Below are positions 17,803-26,643 of a stretch of DNA of 64,000 nucleotides, piece by piece. The stretch covers positions 124,001 to 188,000 of the forward strand of contig NZ_JADDIU010000003.1 in NCBI RefSeq assembly GCF_016464375.1, in the 5' to 3' direction. Source of the stretch: Bacillus renqingensis (GTDB taxonomy: Bacteria; Bacillota; Bacilli; Bacillales; Cytobacillaceae). Position numbers and translations under genes: made by a program. Under the pieces are notes generated by a model. That model saw nothing but the letters and a program-made list of their open reading frames with translations. It ran no database searches and was not told where the DNA came from. Position 1 is the stretch's first letter. The number at the start of each line of letters is the position of its first letter.

Positions 17803-18167
17803 TTGCCCTTTTTTCCGTCAATGACCGTAAGATGGGCAGGAGACTTCTTTTTGATCTTATTTTTCTTCAAAGTGGAAATGGAGCCGAATGAAGAACTCTT
17901 TACATTGGATTCTCCACTCTTTTGCTGCAGCCGCTTTTTGGATTGTTTTGCTGCTTTCAAAAATGCCCGCTGCTCTTTTTTCTGAGGGCTCGAATTTGAG
18001 AACTTTCGAAAAACGAGAAAAATCACAAATCCAATTACAGCCATGATGGCTATTTTCTGAATAAAACCAGCAGGATTAGCAGTGAACGTACTAACAAGAC
18101 CTAACAAGGCAAGAATGATTAGTCCCCCTATAACAAGGACGGATGTCCGATTTTTCAAGAAAGCCAC
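17778..18167 (-). CDS. yqhP: Small membrane protein YqhP
   Basis: A 129-residue protein with two membrane segments (about 9-29 and 35-54) and a long, strongly basic cytoplasmic tail rich in K and S (K-K-N-K-I-K-K-K ... G-K-K-G-K-K-K-N-R). This matches Bacillus YqhP (SA1362-type) in size and position; its function is unknown. It is convergent with yqhO and lies upstream of nothing else on its strand except yqhQ 60 bases further on, so the two may be separate units. Confidence 0.8.
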   Translation of the reverse strand: MAFLKNRTSVLVIGGLIILALLGLVSTFTANPAGFIQKIAIMAVIGFVIFLVFRKFSNSSPQKKEQRAFLKAAKQSKKRLQQKSGESNVKSSSFGSISTLKKNKIKKKSPAHLTVIDGKKGKKKNRASL

Positions 18168-18226
18168 CTCCCTCTATGAGCATCATAAGCATTTTTTTTA
18201 TCTTTTAAACAATTTTAAATAAAAAT

Positions 18227-19171
18227 TTAGACAATTTCTTTGTCTTTCTTCTCAGATTCCGATTCCGACTCCTTTTTTAGTAATTCTTGAAAGGAAAGAA
18301 TTGCTACTTCTATTTGCTCCTCATCTGGTTCCTTTGTCGTCAAAAGCTGCAACCAAAGCCCTGGGAGACCAAGGTATTTAAGGATGGGAATATTTCTTAA
18401 TTTATTTGTAAATTGCAGGACCTCAAATGAAATCCCCAGTACTACCGGGATTAATAAAATCCGGTCAACAATCCGTAACCAAAGCGGTGATGTTGGTACA
18501 AGCAAATAGACAAACAGCCCTACAATGACGGTAAATAGAATAAAACTGCTGCCACAACGGTAGTGAAGACGGGAATGGGCCTGAACATTTTCTACTGTGA
18601 GCGGTGCTCCGGATTCAAACGTATTGATTACTTTATGCTCAGCGCCATGATATTGAAACACCCGTTTTATCAATGGGGTTAATGATACTAGGTAAATATA
18701 GGAAAGCAGGAATAAAAGCTTGATCACACTTTCGATAAAAACTTGAACAACATCCGATGGAAAAATGGGTCTCGTAAGTTCAGCTAATAAAGCAGGCACT
18801 AACGTAAAAGCAAATTTCCCAATGATAAAAGAAATCACGCCAATAACAGCTGCCCCTAAATACATCGTTAATTTGGAGACTTCTTTTTGTTTTAATGTAT
18901 CATCATCCTTCGGGTCGAGGTCATATCTTTCTGTTGAGAAATTTAAATGTTTCGAACCATTAGCACTTGCCTCAATGATGGCAATGATTCCACGAAGAAA
19001 TGGAATCTTTTTTAATTTAGCAAGGGAAGGTTTTGTTGTTCGCGGCAGATGAAAATACTCGATCGAATGGTCTTTTCTTCTGATGGCAGTGACAAAATGA
19101 TGTTTGCCACCAAACATAACTCCTTCAACAACGGCCTGACCGCCATATACTGGTTTTTGTGAATTGGACAT
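18227..19171 (-). CDS. yqhQ: DUF1385 membrane protein YqhQ
   Basis: A 314-residue DUF1385 protein. The conserved start Y-G-G-Q-A-V-V-E-G-V-M (residues ~8-18), the centre Y-H-G-A-E-H-K-V-I-N-T-F-E (about 175) with a conserved H-G-A-E-H pattern, and R-L-H-Y-R-C-G-S-S-F are all present, together with about four membrane segments. The histidine-rich motif has led to its being called a predicted metal-dependent enzyme; no reaction is established. The tail is acidic and Ser/Glu-rich. It is divergent from yqhR as in B. subtilis. Confidence 0.9.
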   Translation of the reverse strand: MSNSQKPVYGGQAVVEGVMFGGKHHFVTAIRRKDHSIEYFHLPRTTKPSLAKLKKIPFLRGIIAIIEASANGSKHLNFSTERYDLDPKDDDTLKQKEVSKLTMYLGAAVIGVISFIIGKFAFTLVPALLAELTRPIFPSDVVQVFIESVIKLLFLLSYIYLVSLTPLIKRVFQYHGAEHKVINTFESGAPLTVENVQAHSRLHYRCGSSFILFTVIVGLFVYLLVPTSPLWLRIVDRILLIPVVLGISFEVLQFTNKLRNIPILKYLGLPGLWLQLLTTKEPDEEQIEVAILSFQELLKKESESESEKKDKEIV

Positions 19172-19371
19172 GTATTTACACCAACCTATATAAAAAGTTG
19201 CACATGAGCAGAGAGTTTAATAAATCTGTCTGTACTTAATTGTATTCTACTAGAAAAATAAAAAATCCTCTAGGATTGACATAATCATTCCATTTAAATT
19301 CTAAAAAATATTTTTTAATGCAAGTGATTGGAGAGGGGAGGGCATAATAAAATGGATTGGAGGTAGTTGCA

Positions 19372-19869
19372 ATGGCAAGCGAACGTGGAGCAGAAAAATA
19401 TCCAAAACCAATGGCTTTTCCCGTCATGGTCTTCTGGACTGGTTTATTTGGTGGAGTATTCTGGGGAACAATTGGTTTTATCGCCTATTACTTAAGCTTT
19501 ACTGAAATTCGCCCCAATGTCATCCTCATTCCATGGGCACTTGGAAATTGGAAATATGGCTGGATTGGAACGATCATTTCTATCCTATTACTTGGAATTA
19601 TTTCCATTGGCGTGGCCTTCGTTTATTCTGCGTTGTTAAAACGTTTTAACGGAATATGGGCGGGCCTTGGATATGGAATTGTGTTGTTTCTAGTTGTCTT
19701 TTTCATCTTAAATCCTCTATTTCCGGACATAAAACCATTTTTCGATTTAAACAGGGACACTATTATTACTTCGATCTGTTTATACAGCGTTTATGGCATT
19801 TTTATTGGTTATTCGATTAGTTATGAGTATCAGTTAAAAAAAGTACAGGAAAAAGAGGCGGTAAGCTAA
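19372..19869 (+). CDS. yqhR: Conserved membrane protein YqhR
   Basis: A 165-residue integral membrane protein with four segments (about 20-40, 62-83, 97-115 and 137-155). It is recognised mainly by its size and position between yqhQ and yqhT. ATG 19372 follows GGAGGTAGTTGCA, a strong site. Its function is unknown; in B. subtilis aroQ (yqhS) lies between yqhR and yqhT, but here only 79 bases separate them. Confidence 0.85.
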   Translation: MASERGAEKYPKPMAFPVMVFWTGLFGGVFWGTIGFIAYYLSFTEIRPNVILIPWALGNWKYGWIGTIISILLLGIISIGVAFVYSALLKRFNGIWAGLGYGIVLFLVVFFILNPLFPDIKPFFDLNRDTIITSICLYSVYGIFIGYSISYEYQLKKVQEKEAVS

Positions 19870-19948
19870 GGTTGACATTAGTCGGATACAAATGGTTGTG
19901 ATAAAATAATGGTGTCCGTCTGCGGAATTGAAAAGGAGAGTGGAACCG

Positions 19949-21010
19949 ATGGAGAAATTAACGAAACTAAGGGAAGCATTTGGAGCGCATGGAATAGATG
20001 GGATGCTCATTACCAGTCCCTATAACCGCCGCTACATATCCAATTTTACAGGTACGGCTGGTGTTGTGTTGATCAGTGGAGATAAAGCACAGTTTATTAC
20101 TGATTTCCGCTATATTGAACAAGCTTCAAAGCAATGTGAAGGCTTTGAAATCATTAAGTTTTCCGATACCCTGCCAAAAGAAATTGCCGAACAGGTGAAA
20201 AAACTGGGCATTAAAAAGCTTGGCTTTGAAGAAGATTATTTAACCTATTCCCTATTTAAAGTATATGAGGAAGAAGTAGAAGCTGAACTTGTACCGGTTG
20301 CAGGCTTAATTGAAAAGTTACGCTTGATTAAGACTGATGCAGAGATTAAGATATTAAAGGAAGCTGCCGATATTGCGGATGCTGCTTTCAAACATATTTT
20401 GGAATTTTTAACTCCAGGAAAAACGGAGCTGGAAGTGTCGAATGAGTTAGAATTTTTTATGAGAAAAGCAGGAGCGACTTCTTCTTCCTTTGATACCATT
20501 GTTGCTTCAGGGATTCGTTCAGCGCTTCCACATGGTGTAGCAACTGACAAGATCATCGAAAAAGGGGACATGGTTACCCTTGACTATGGTGCTTATTATA
20601 AAGGATATGTATCTGATATTACTAGAACAGTGGCTGTTGGCGAACCTGACAACATGTTAAAAGATATTTACCAAATTGTTCTCGAAGCACAGCTGCGCTG
20701 TATGGATAGGCTGAAACCAGGATTAACTGGTAAGGAAGCAGATGCGATAACAAGAGACTACATAACGGAAAAAGGATATGGGGATCACTTTGGCCATTCA
20801 ACCGGTCATGGAATTGGGCTTGAAGTGCATGAAGGCCCAAATCTTTCTAAAAGGTCTGATTTGGTCCTTGAACCTGGGATGGTGGTTACTTGTGAACCGG
20901 GTATTTATGTTCCGGGGCTTGGCGGTGTGCGGATTGAGGATGATACGCTTTTAACAAATGACCATAATGAAGTCCTTACTCATTCAACAAAAGAATTAAT
21001 TATATTGTAA
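19949..21010 (+). CDS. yqhT: M24-family aminopeptidase P-like peptidase YqhT
   Basis: A 353-residue Xaa-Pro dipeptidase/aminopeptidase P-like metalloenzyme. The N-terminal creatinase domain (about 1-130) is followed by the pita-bread catalytic domain with the five metal ligands in D-Y-G-A-Y-Y (D), V-S-D-I-T-R-T (D), G-H-S-T-G-H-G-I-G (H), C-E-P-G-I-Y (E) and R-I-E-D-D (E). ATG 19949 follows AAAAGGAGAG. It lies 22 bases before efp and is probably cotranscribed with it, the usual Bacillus arrangement; relatives cleave X-Pro bonds. Confidence 0.92.
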   Translation: MEKLTKLREAFGAHGIDGMLITSPYNRRYISNFTGTAGVVLISGDKAQFITDFRYIEQASKQCEGFEIIKFSDTLPKEIAEQVKKLGIKKLGFEEDYLTYSLFKVYEEEVEAELVPVAGLIEKLRLIKTDAEIKILKEAADIADAAFKHILEFLTPGKTELEVSNELEFFMRKAGATSSSFDTIVASGIRSALPHGVATDKIIEKGDMVTLDYGAYYKGYVSDITRTVAVGEPDNMLKDIYQIVLEAQLRCMDRLKPGLTGKEADAITRDYITEKGYGDHFGHSTGHGIGLEVHEGPNLSKRSDLVLEPGMVVTCEPGIYVPGLGGVRIEDDTLLTNDHNEVLTHSTKELIIL

Positions 21011-21032
21011 GTCTTAGGGAGGAATTTTTTGC

Positions 21033-21590
21033 ATGATTTCTGTTAACGATTTCCGCACAGGATTAACCATTGAAGTGGATGGCGGGATATGGCGTGTCAT
21101 GGACTTCCAACACGTAAAACCGGGTAAAGGTGCGGCGTTTGTCCGTTCCAAGCTGCGCAATCTCCGTAATGGTGCGATTCAGGAAAAAACATTCCGTGCC
21201 GGTGAAAAAGTGGAGAAGGCCCAAATTGATAATCGTAAAATGCAATATTTATATGCAAGCGGCGATCAGCATGTATTTATGGATATGGAATCCTATGAGC
21301 AAGTGGAGCTTTCTGCAGCAAGCATCGAATACGAACTGAAGTTTTTGAAGGAAAACATGGAAGTTCATATTATGATGTATCAAGGTGAAACGCTTGGGGT
21401 TGAACTGCCGAATACGGTTGAACTGGAAGTGACCGAAACAGAGCCGGGCATTAAAGGAGATACCGCTTCGGGTGGAACTAAGCCTGCCACCCTTGAAACC
21501 GGCCTTATTGTTCAAGTGCCATTCTTCGTCAATCAGGGTGACAAACTCATTATCAATACAACTGAAGGTACCTATGTATCAAGAGCGTAA
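21033..21590 (+). CDS. efp: Translation elongation factor P
   Basis: A 185-residue EF-P, which relieves ribosome stalling at polyproline stretches. Three beta-barrel domains are evident: V-N-D-F-R-T-G at the start, a loop H-V-K-P-G-K-G-A-A with lysine near residue 32 (the position modified in many bacteria), and the C-terminal [16 protein letters not shown] signature. GGGAGGAATTTTTTGC precedes the ATG. Confidence 0.97.
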   Translation: MISVNDFRTGLTIEVDGGIWRVMDFQHVKPGKGAAFVRSKLRNLRNGAIQEKTFRAGEKVEKAQIDNRKMQYLYASGDQHVFMDMESYEQVELSAASIEYELKFLKENMEVHIMMYQGETLGVELPNTVELEVTETEPGIKGDTASGGTKPATLETGLIVQVPFFVNQGDKLIINTTEGTYVSRA

Positions 21591-21597
21591 AACAATA

Positions 21598-21642
21598 AAA
21601 AAGCCTTAGTCCATAAATTTTGGACTAAGGCTTTTTGTTTAT
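21598..21642 (+). terminator. Terminator after efp
   Basis: AAAAAAGCCTTAGTCCA / TGGACTAAGGCTTTTT with a short AT-rich loop; ends the yqhT-efp unit. Confidence 0.92.
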
Positions 21643-21744
21643 AAATCTTCACTAAATAGTAAAAATTAGCTTCCGTTTCTGTGGTTGTATTTTGTTAAAA
21701 TGAACAAGAATAGACATCATTACCGCGGAAGGAGTGAGAATGAC

Positions 21745-22191
21745 ATGAAAAAGGTATTTTCACTATTGCTGCTAACTATGGCTGTTGTCCTAATCGTAGC
21801 AGCTTGCAGCTCTAAAAAGCCAAATGTAACACTTGATAAGAAACATAAACCGCTGCCGGATTATGTATTAAATTCATCCGAAAAAATTCAAGAAACATAT
21901 ATCATGGTATCGAATTACCCAGAGGTTGTTTCGAAGGTTCCTTGTTACTGTGGGTGTTCTGAACAGGATGGGCATAAAAGTAATCTGGATTGCTACATTG
22001 ACCATTTTGGCAAAAATAATGCGGTGGAAGAATGGGATCCGATGAGTATATCGTGAGATGTCTGTATCGATATCGCCCGGGAGGCGATAGATATGCATCT
22101 TGATGGAAAAAGCCCTAAGAAAATTTACGATTTAATTACAAAGAAATATAAAGATTTTGGGGAACCTACTCCAACACCTGAACCAAAGTAA
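21745..22191 (+). CDS. PCYCGC-motif lipoprotein, candidate selenoprotein (in-frame TGA at codon 104)
   Basis: A 148-residue lipoprotein of the PCYCGC family if TGA at 22054-22056 is decoded. The lipobox is V-A-A-C (Cys21); P-C-Y-C-G-C is at residues 66-71 and another Cys at 83. At codon 104 the frame reads S-I-S-[TGA]-D-V-C-I-D-I-A-R-E-A, so TGA replaces the first cysteine of a C-x-x-C expected there in relatives (from memory). The frame then stays open for 44 codons to TAA 22189. A hairpin starts 14 bases after the TGA. Decoding would give a U-x-x-C redox site; otherwise the product is a 103-residue truncation. ATG 21745 follows GGAAGGAGTG. A role in thiol or metal chemistry next to Ccm genes is inference. 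Confidence 0.75.
22061..22099 (+). promoter_or_regulatory. Candidate bacterial SECIS hairpin
   Basis: Stem TATCGCC (22071-22077) with GGCGATA (22083-22089), apical loop CGGGA (22078-22082), extended after a 3x3 internal loop by GTAT/ATGC. The loop begins 21 bases after the TGA and its second base is G, which fits the published rule-of-thumb for bacterial SECIS elements (16-37 nt, G among the first two loop bases). The hairpin is inside the coding frame, as bacterial SECIS elements are. Confidence 0.5.
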
Positions 22192-22208
22192 GAAGGTGAA
22201 CTCCTTCC

Positions 22209-22883
22209 ATGAAAAAAATAGTAATTGGCGGCCTCTGTTTGATGATGATCATCATCATTTTCTCTATGAACCCTTTTGACAGCAAAAGATCAAAAGCAAT
22301 TGCTGCCGGAGAAAAGCTTTATCACCAGAATTGTTCGGTCTGTCATGGTGAAACCGGGAAAGGGGAAGGAAAAAACGCCGGAACAGCAATCAATAATCAG
22401 CATTTTTTAAGTTCTGTATCCGATCGAGACTTGTATCATTATGTAAAGTTTGGTAGAGAGGGAACGGCGATGCCTGCCTATGGTCCGAGACTGTCGGAAA
22501 AGGCTTTGCATAATCTTGTTGCCTATATAAGAGACTGGCAAATCGAAAAAATCAATTTTGAAGTCCCAGATACAATTGCCGGTGATCCAGAACGCGGGAG
22601 AGAGAAATATCAGTTATATTGTCTCTCTTGTCACGGAGAAGCCGGAGTTGGAAAAACAAAAATGGGAACAGCTCTTTCAAATCCTTGGTTTTTAAAGTAT
22701 ACAACAGACAAACAGATTTGGATTACGACCGCTTACGGTCGTGAACAGACGAGGATGGGTCCGTCCTTAAAAGGACTTGATGGGGCCCGGCAACTAAAAA
22801 AAGAAGATATATCTGATATTGTAACTTATATCCGTTCAATTAAAGGAAAAATAAAAACGCCTGATGGCTATCTTAAACCTTGA
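22209..22883 (+). CDS. Membrane-anchored di-heme cytochrome c
   Basis: A 224-residue protein with an uncleaved N-terminal anchor (about residues 5-20) and two class I cytochrome c domains. The heme sites are C-S-V-C-H (about 42-46) and C-L-S-C-H (about 140-144), each followed by G-E-x-G-x-G, with distal methionine candidates in T-A-M-P-A-Y and T-R-M-G-P-S. It would face outside and carry electrons in respiration. It is a natural substrate of the Ccm proteins encoded downstream. The start ATG 22209 follows AAGGTGAACTCC. It lies 17 bases after the PCYCGC gene and is probably cotranscribed with it. Confidence 0.92.
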   Translation: MKKIVIGGLCLMMIIIIFSMNPFDSKRSKAIAAGEKLYHQNCSVCHGETGKGEGKNAGTAINNQHFLSSVSDRDLYHYVKFGREGTAMPAYGPRLSEKALHNLVAYIRDWQIEKINFEVPDTIAGDPERGREKYQLYCLSCHGEAGVGKTKMGTALSNPWFLKYTTDKQIWITTAYGREQTRMGPSLKGLDGARQLKKEDISDIVTYIRSIKGKIKTPDGYLKP

Positions 22884-22917
22884 ATCCAGATTAATGAGAT
22901 TCAAGGTTTTTTTAAGA
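22879..22917 (+). terminator. Terminator after the cytochrome c gene
   Basis: CTTGAATC / GATTCAAG 8-bp stem, then GGTTTTTTT; the left arm overlaps the stop codon. The following 22918-23118 is an AT-rich leader with TGTGAACA at 22950, TTGACA at 22973 and a small hairpin AGTGCT/AGCACT; no convincing -10 was identified. Confidence 0.85.
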
Positions 22918-23118
22918 TTTGGATGAAAAAACTCCTATTATCTAAAATATGTGAACATTTTGTGGTGTTTTTTTGACAAAAAAGGAACGATTATTGTCGG
23001 TTAACAAAATGTTCAAGAGTGCTTCAGCACTGACAATCGATAACGGTTATATTTATTTTAAATAGGGCTATAGGAGAAAATAACCATTTTTTGAAAGAGG
23101 TTTTCAAGGAGGATACCT

Positions 23119-24168
23119 ATGCTTAAAAAGAAGTGGTCGGCATTATTAGTTTTGGTTTCATTTATCTCAAGCTTAATTATTCCAAACGCCGATGCAGCAT
23201 CCGCCTATCCAGCGGAAAAGTTTCCTATCAAGGAAATGCAAATACAAGTAATGCCGGAGTTTGATTATCCGGAAGATTGGCCGTCAAGAGAGATTCCATC
23301 ACTACTTATCGGGCAATACGGAACAATTACGAATAAGAGCGGCCAAGATTATCATGGGAAAATTGAAATTCCTGCACCAACGAAGGATAAGGGATTTGAA
23401 GCTGTTTTAGTGGCTGAATTTCCGGAGGAAAATAAACCGGAAGTACAACGTCCCTATGATGTTGACAAAGAAAATGGGATGATCAGCTGGAAACCGGCAA
23501 AGCCAATTAAGAACAATGAAAGCTACAGATTTGTGATTGAATACTATACAAAAACAATTGATGTTAAGGACAAAAAAAGATTTACATATGAGTTTCGGAA
23601 TAATGCCGAAATTAAACAGTTGGATGTCATTTTTTATGCACCAATGAATGCCAAAGAGATCCAGATGGAGCCAAAGGCACAGGAAAACTCGAAAAATGAA
23701 TATGGGGAAGAAATTTATTTTTCCCAATATACAAATGTAAAAGCCGGCGAGCGGTTAAAGTATTCATTCTCTTATAAGAAAGACGGAACGGAATCAACAA
23801 CAGAGGCGATGAGCAAACAACAGCCGCCAAATGATGAAACCCACTCCGGTGTTAATGGTTCAGCCACTGATCAATTAACAAAATCAACAGATAATTCAAA
23901 GCAGCCAATAATTGGAATTGGTGGTGCCTCCATTATTGGGATTGCTATTATCATTGCCGCAGCCTTTGTTTACTTAGGATTAAAAGCAAAAGCTCAAACT
24001 TCAGGTAGTGGAACAAAAAAGAATCAATACCATGAGAGGAAGCGGGCTTCAACCAAAAAAGAAAACAAGGCGTTTAACACGGAAGCCAAAAAGGAACTTC
24101 GCAAAAAACTGTTAACCGGAAAAATAGATCAAGAAACATACGAGGAAGAAATGAAAAAATTAATTTAA
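23119..24168 (+). CDS. Exported, membrane-anchored protein of unknown function (Ccm cluster)
   Basis: A 349-residue protein I do not recognise. It has a signal peptide (residues 1-26, ending A-D-A-A), an extracytoplasmic domain of ~200 residues rich in beta-strand-like sequence and prolines, a Ser/Thr-rich linker, one membrane segment (about 272-292), and a basic cytoplasmic tail ending T-G-K-I-D-Q-E-T-Y-E-E-E-M-K-K-L-I. The tail motif also occurs in the CcmI-like protein and in the 27534 product. It starts the Ccm operon (GGAGGATACCT before ATG, CcmE 12 bases after), so a role in holding apocytochrome or in cytochrome oxidase assembly is possible but unproven. It contains no cysteine. Confidence 0.8.
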   Translation: MLKKKWSALLVLVSFISSLIIPNADAASAYPAEKFPIKEMQIQVMPEFDYPEDWPSREIPSLLIGQYGTITNKSGQDYHGKIEIPAPTKDKGFEAVLVAEFPEENKPEVQRPYDVDKENGMISWKPAKPIKNNESYRFVIEYYTKTIDVKDKKRFTYEFRNNAEIKQLDVIFYAPMNAKEIQMEPKAQENSKNEYGEEIYFSQYTNVKAGERLKYSFSYKKDGTESTTEAMSKQQPPNDETHSGVNGSATDQLTKSTDNSKQPIIGIGGASIIGIAIIIAAAFVYLGLKAKAQTSGSGTKKNQYHERKRASTKKENKAFNTEAKKELRKKLLTGKIDQETYEEEMKKLI

Positions 24169-24180
24169 GAGGTGAGAGGG

Positions 24181-24633
24181 ATGAAAAAGAACACGCTTGT
24201 TCTGTTGGGAGGTTTTATTATTGCCGGGGCGATTATCTTTCTGCTGATGGCAGCAACTCCGGGGTCAAGTGGAATTGAATTGACGATGAAAGAACTGTTA
24301 GCTTCACAGGATGAGCATAAAGATGATTTTGTTACTGTAGAAGGGTTGTTGATAGAAGACTCGATTAAATGGAATCCTGACAAAATTGAATTGAAATTCG
24401 ATGTGAAAGACAACGATGGAAATATCATGCATGTTATTCATAATGGACCAAAACCGGATAACTTTTCTGAAGGAGTCATTACGATTCTCCAAGGCTCCCC
24501 AACCAAAAAAGACACATTTGTAGCGGAATCAGTGAAAACCAGATGTCCGTCTAAATATGAAGGAAAAGATATGAAAAACTATGATCCCGAAACACATAAA
24601 AATAAGCTAAATCAACCACCGAAAGAAAAATAA
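24181..24633 (+). CDS. ccmE: Cytochrome c maturation heme chaperone CcmE, CxxxY type
   Basis: A 150-residue CcmE. It has an N-terminal anchor (about 5-25) and an OB-fold that carries heme from CcmC to CcmF. The heme-attachment region reads T-R-C-P-S-K-Y-E, i.e. C-x-x-x-Y, where classical CcmE has H-x-x-x-Y. This cysteine variant is known from archaea and Desulfovibrio (System I*). The N-terminus of the barrel shows F-V-T-V-E-G-L-L and the C-terminal tail is charged (N-Q-P-P-K-E-K). ATG 24181 is preferred to GTG 24172 because GAGGTGAGAGGG then acts as the ribosome binding site. Confidence 0.9.
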   Translation: MKKNTLVLLGGFIIAGAIIFLLMAATPGSSGIELTMKELLASQDEHKDDFVTVEGLLIEDSIKWNPDKIELKFDVKDNDGNIMHVIHNGPKPDNFSEGVITILQGSPTKKDTFVAESVKTRCPSKYEGKDMKNYDPETHKNKLNQPPKEK

Positions 24634-24659
24634 ACAGGCAAACGTAAGAAGGTGACCCA

Positions 24660-26642
24660 ATGTATTTATTTGCAAATGCAACCATTTATATCGGCTTTGC
24701 TGTTGCGATTTACTCACTCCTCATTATGACACTTGGAATAAGTTCAAAAAATCAAAAACTGGTTAACAGCGGCAAAGGCGGCATGATTGCGTTATTTATT
24801 TGCGCGTCATTCGCGATGCTGTCGATGTTCTATCTTTTAGCAACATCTCAATTTCAATATCAATATGTCTCAGACTATACAAGCAGTGAGCTGCCGATTA
24901 TTTATAAACTTACGGCGCTATGGGCCGGGAATGCCGGTTCCTTACTGCTGTGGACATTCTTTTTAACTTTATATGCTCTAATGATTGCCTTTTCCAGGAA
25001 GATGAAGGGTAATCCGATGGTTCCGTATATTTCAGCCATTCTCTTGGCTAACGCCGTTTTTTTCTTTTTCATCCTGGGTTTTATCGCCAAACCGTTTGTT
25101 TTATTGGATCATACCCCAATCGAAGGAAAAGGCTTAAATCCCATGCTGCAAAATCCCGGTATGATCATTCATCCGGTTACTCTTTACCTTGGTTATGTTG
25201 GTCTTGCCGTTCCATTTGCCTTCGCCATGTCAGCATTGATCTTGAAAAATGTGGATGATTTCTGGATTAAAATGACGAGGCGCTGGACGATTATTGCCTG
25301 GTTATTTTTAAGCCTTGGAAATATTTTTGGCGGTCAATGGGCTTATGAGGAGCTTGGCTGGGGCGGCTACTGGGCATGGGATCCGGTTGAAAACGCCTCA
25401 TTCATGCCTTGGCTGACAGCAACAGCCTTCCTGCATTCCGTGATGATTCAAGAACGGAAAAATATGCTGAAGGTTTGGAATATCAGTTTAATTATCGTTT
25501 CGTATGCGCTAACATTATTCGGCACCTTCCTCGTTAGAAGCGGTGTTCTAACATCTGTGCACGCATTTGCAAACTCAAATTTGGGACTATACTTCCTGAT
25601 TTTTATGGCTATCGCCGTAATAGGCGGGCTCTATGTGCTCATGAGCCGGTATGGTTTGCTCAAACGCAGTGTCGGGGAATTTTCCTCGTTTGTATCAAAA
25701 GAAAGCAGCTTTTTAATTAACAATCTGCTGCTTGTGGGGGCAGCATTTGCCGTCTTTTGGGGCACAATCTTCCCATTAGTCTCGGAGGCCGTACGAGGTA
25801 CAAAGGTAACCGTTGGGATGCCGTTCTTCAACAAGGTGGAAGCACCGATTCTATTGTCGATGATGTTTGTTATGGCCGTATGTCCACTCTTAGCATGGCA
25901 AAGGTCAACTGTGAAAAATCTCAAGAAAAATTTCATGATACCAGCCATCCTGGCACTTCTTGGAATGGCATTGATGGTCGTATTAGGGATTCAAAAGGCT
26001 TGGGCAGTCATCGGTTATGGGGTCATTATTTTATTATTGATCACGCACTTCTTAGAATTTTACCGCGGGATAAAAGCAAGAAGGAAGATGACAAAAGAAC
26101 AGCCGCTTGTAGCCCTTTACCGGTTAATGATCAGAAATCGCCGCCGCTATGGAGGGTATATTGTCCATCTTGGGATCGCATGTATTACGATGGGGATTAT
26201 CGGTTCGCAAAATTTTGATATGGAAACCATGAAGACCGTTCCATTAGGCGGTTCCATCGAATTAAAGGATTACCGGCTCAACTATGACCGTCTTGATCAA
26301 AAAAAAGAAGGAATCAATGATATTGTTTATGCGGATATGACAGTTTTTAAGAATGGTAAAAAACTAGGATCCTACCAGCCTGAAAAAGTTTTCTATGGAA
26401 ACTGGGATCAACCTTCTTCTGAAGTTGCGATTATCTCTTCATGGAAAGAAGACTTATACATTGTTTTGAGTGCATGGGAAGATGACGGGAAGGCAACTTT
26501 CGTGGTTAAAATTAATCCAATGATGAACTGGTTATGGTTTGGTTCCTTCCTAATTGTGATTGGCGCTCTGTTTGCCGTTTGGAATGGAAAATACGGAAAT
26601 GTCACTCCAAGATACACCGGAGTCCGTAAAGAGGTGTCTTAA
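24660..26642 (+). CDS. ccmF: Cytochrome c heme lyase subunit CcmF
   Basis: A 660-residue polytopic protein (about 15 membrane segments) of the CcmF/NrfE family, which ligates heme to the CxxCH cysteines of apocytochrome c. The tryptophan-rich WWD motif is W-G-G-Y-W-A-W-D-P-V-E-N-A-S (about residue 235), and the usual P-G-M-I-I-H-P histidine (about 170) is present. A soluble loop near the C-terminus precedes the last segment, as in the family. The stop lies two bases before the CcmH ATG. Confidence 0.96.
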   Translation: MYLFANATIYIGFAVAIYSLLIMTLGISSKNQKLVNSGKGGMIALFICASFAMLSMFYLLATSQFQYQYVSDYTSSELPIIYKLTALWAGNAGSLLLWTFFLTLYALMIAFSRKMKGNPMVPYISAILLANAVFFFFILGFIAKPFVLLDHTPIEGKGLNPMLQNPGMIIHPVTLYLGYVGLAVPFAFAMSALILKNVDDFWIKMTRRWTIIAWLFLSLGNIFGGQWAYEELGWGGYWAWDPVENASFMPWLTATAFLHSVMIQERKNMLKVWNISLIIVSYALTLFGTFLVRSGVLTSVHAFANSNLGLYFLIFMAIAVIGGLYVLMSRYGLLKRSVGEFSSFVSKESSFLINNLLLVGAAFAVFWGTIFPLVSEAVRGTKVTVGMPFFNKVEAPILLSMMFVMAVCPLLAWQRSTVKNLKKNFMIPAILALLGMALMVVLGIQKAWAVIGYGVIILLLITHFLEFYRGIKARRKMTKEQPLVALYRLMIRNRRRYGGYIVHLGIACITMGIIGSQNFDMETMKTVPLGGSIELKDYRLNYDRLDQKKEGINDIVYADMTVFKNGKKLGSYQPEKVFYGNWDQPSSEVAIISSWKEDLYIVLSAWEDDGKATFVVKINPMMNWLWFGSFLIVIGALFAVWNGKYGNVTPRYTGVRKEVS

Positions 26643-26643
26643 T

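Noticed and set aside
22971-23000. TTGACA at 22973 as the Ccm operon promoter
   Set aside because: No acceptable -10 at 16-18 bp; left unassigned.
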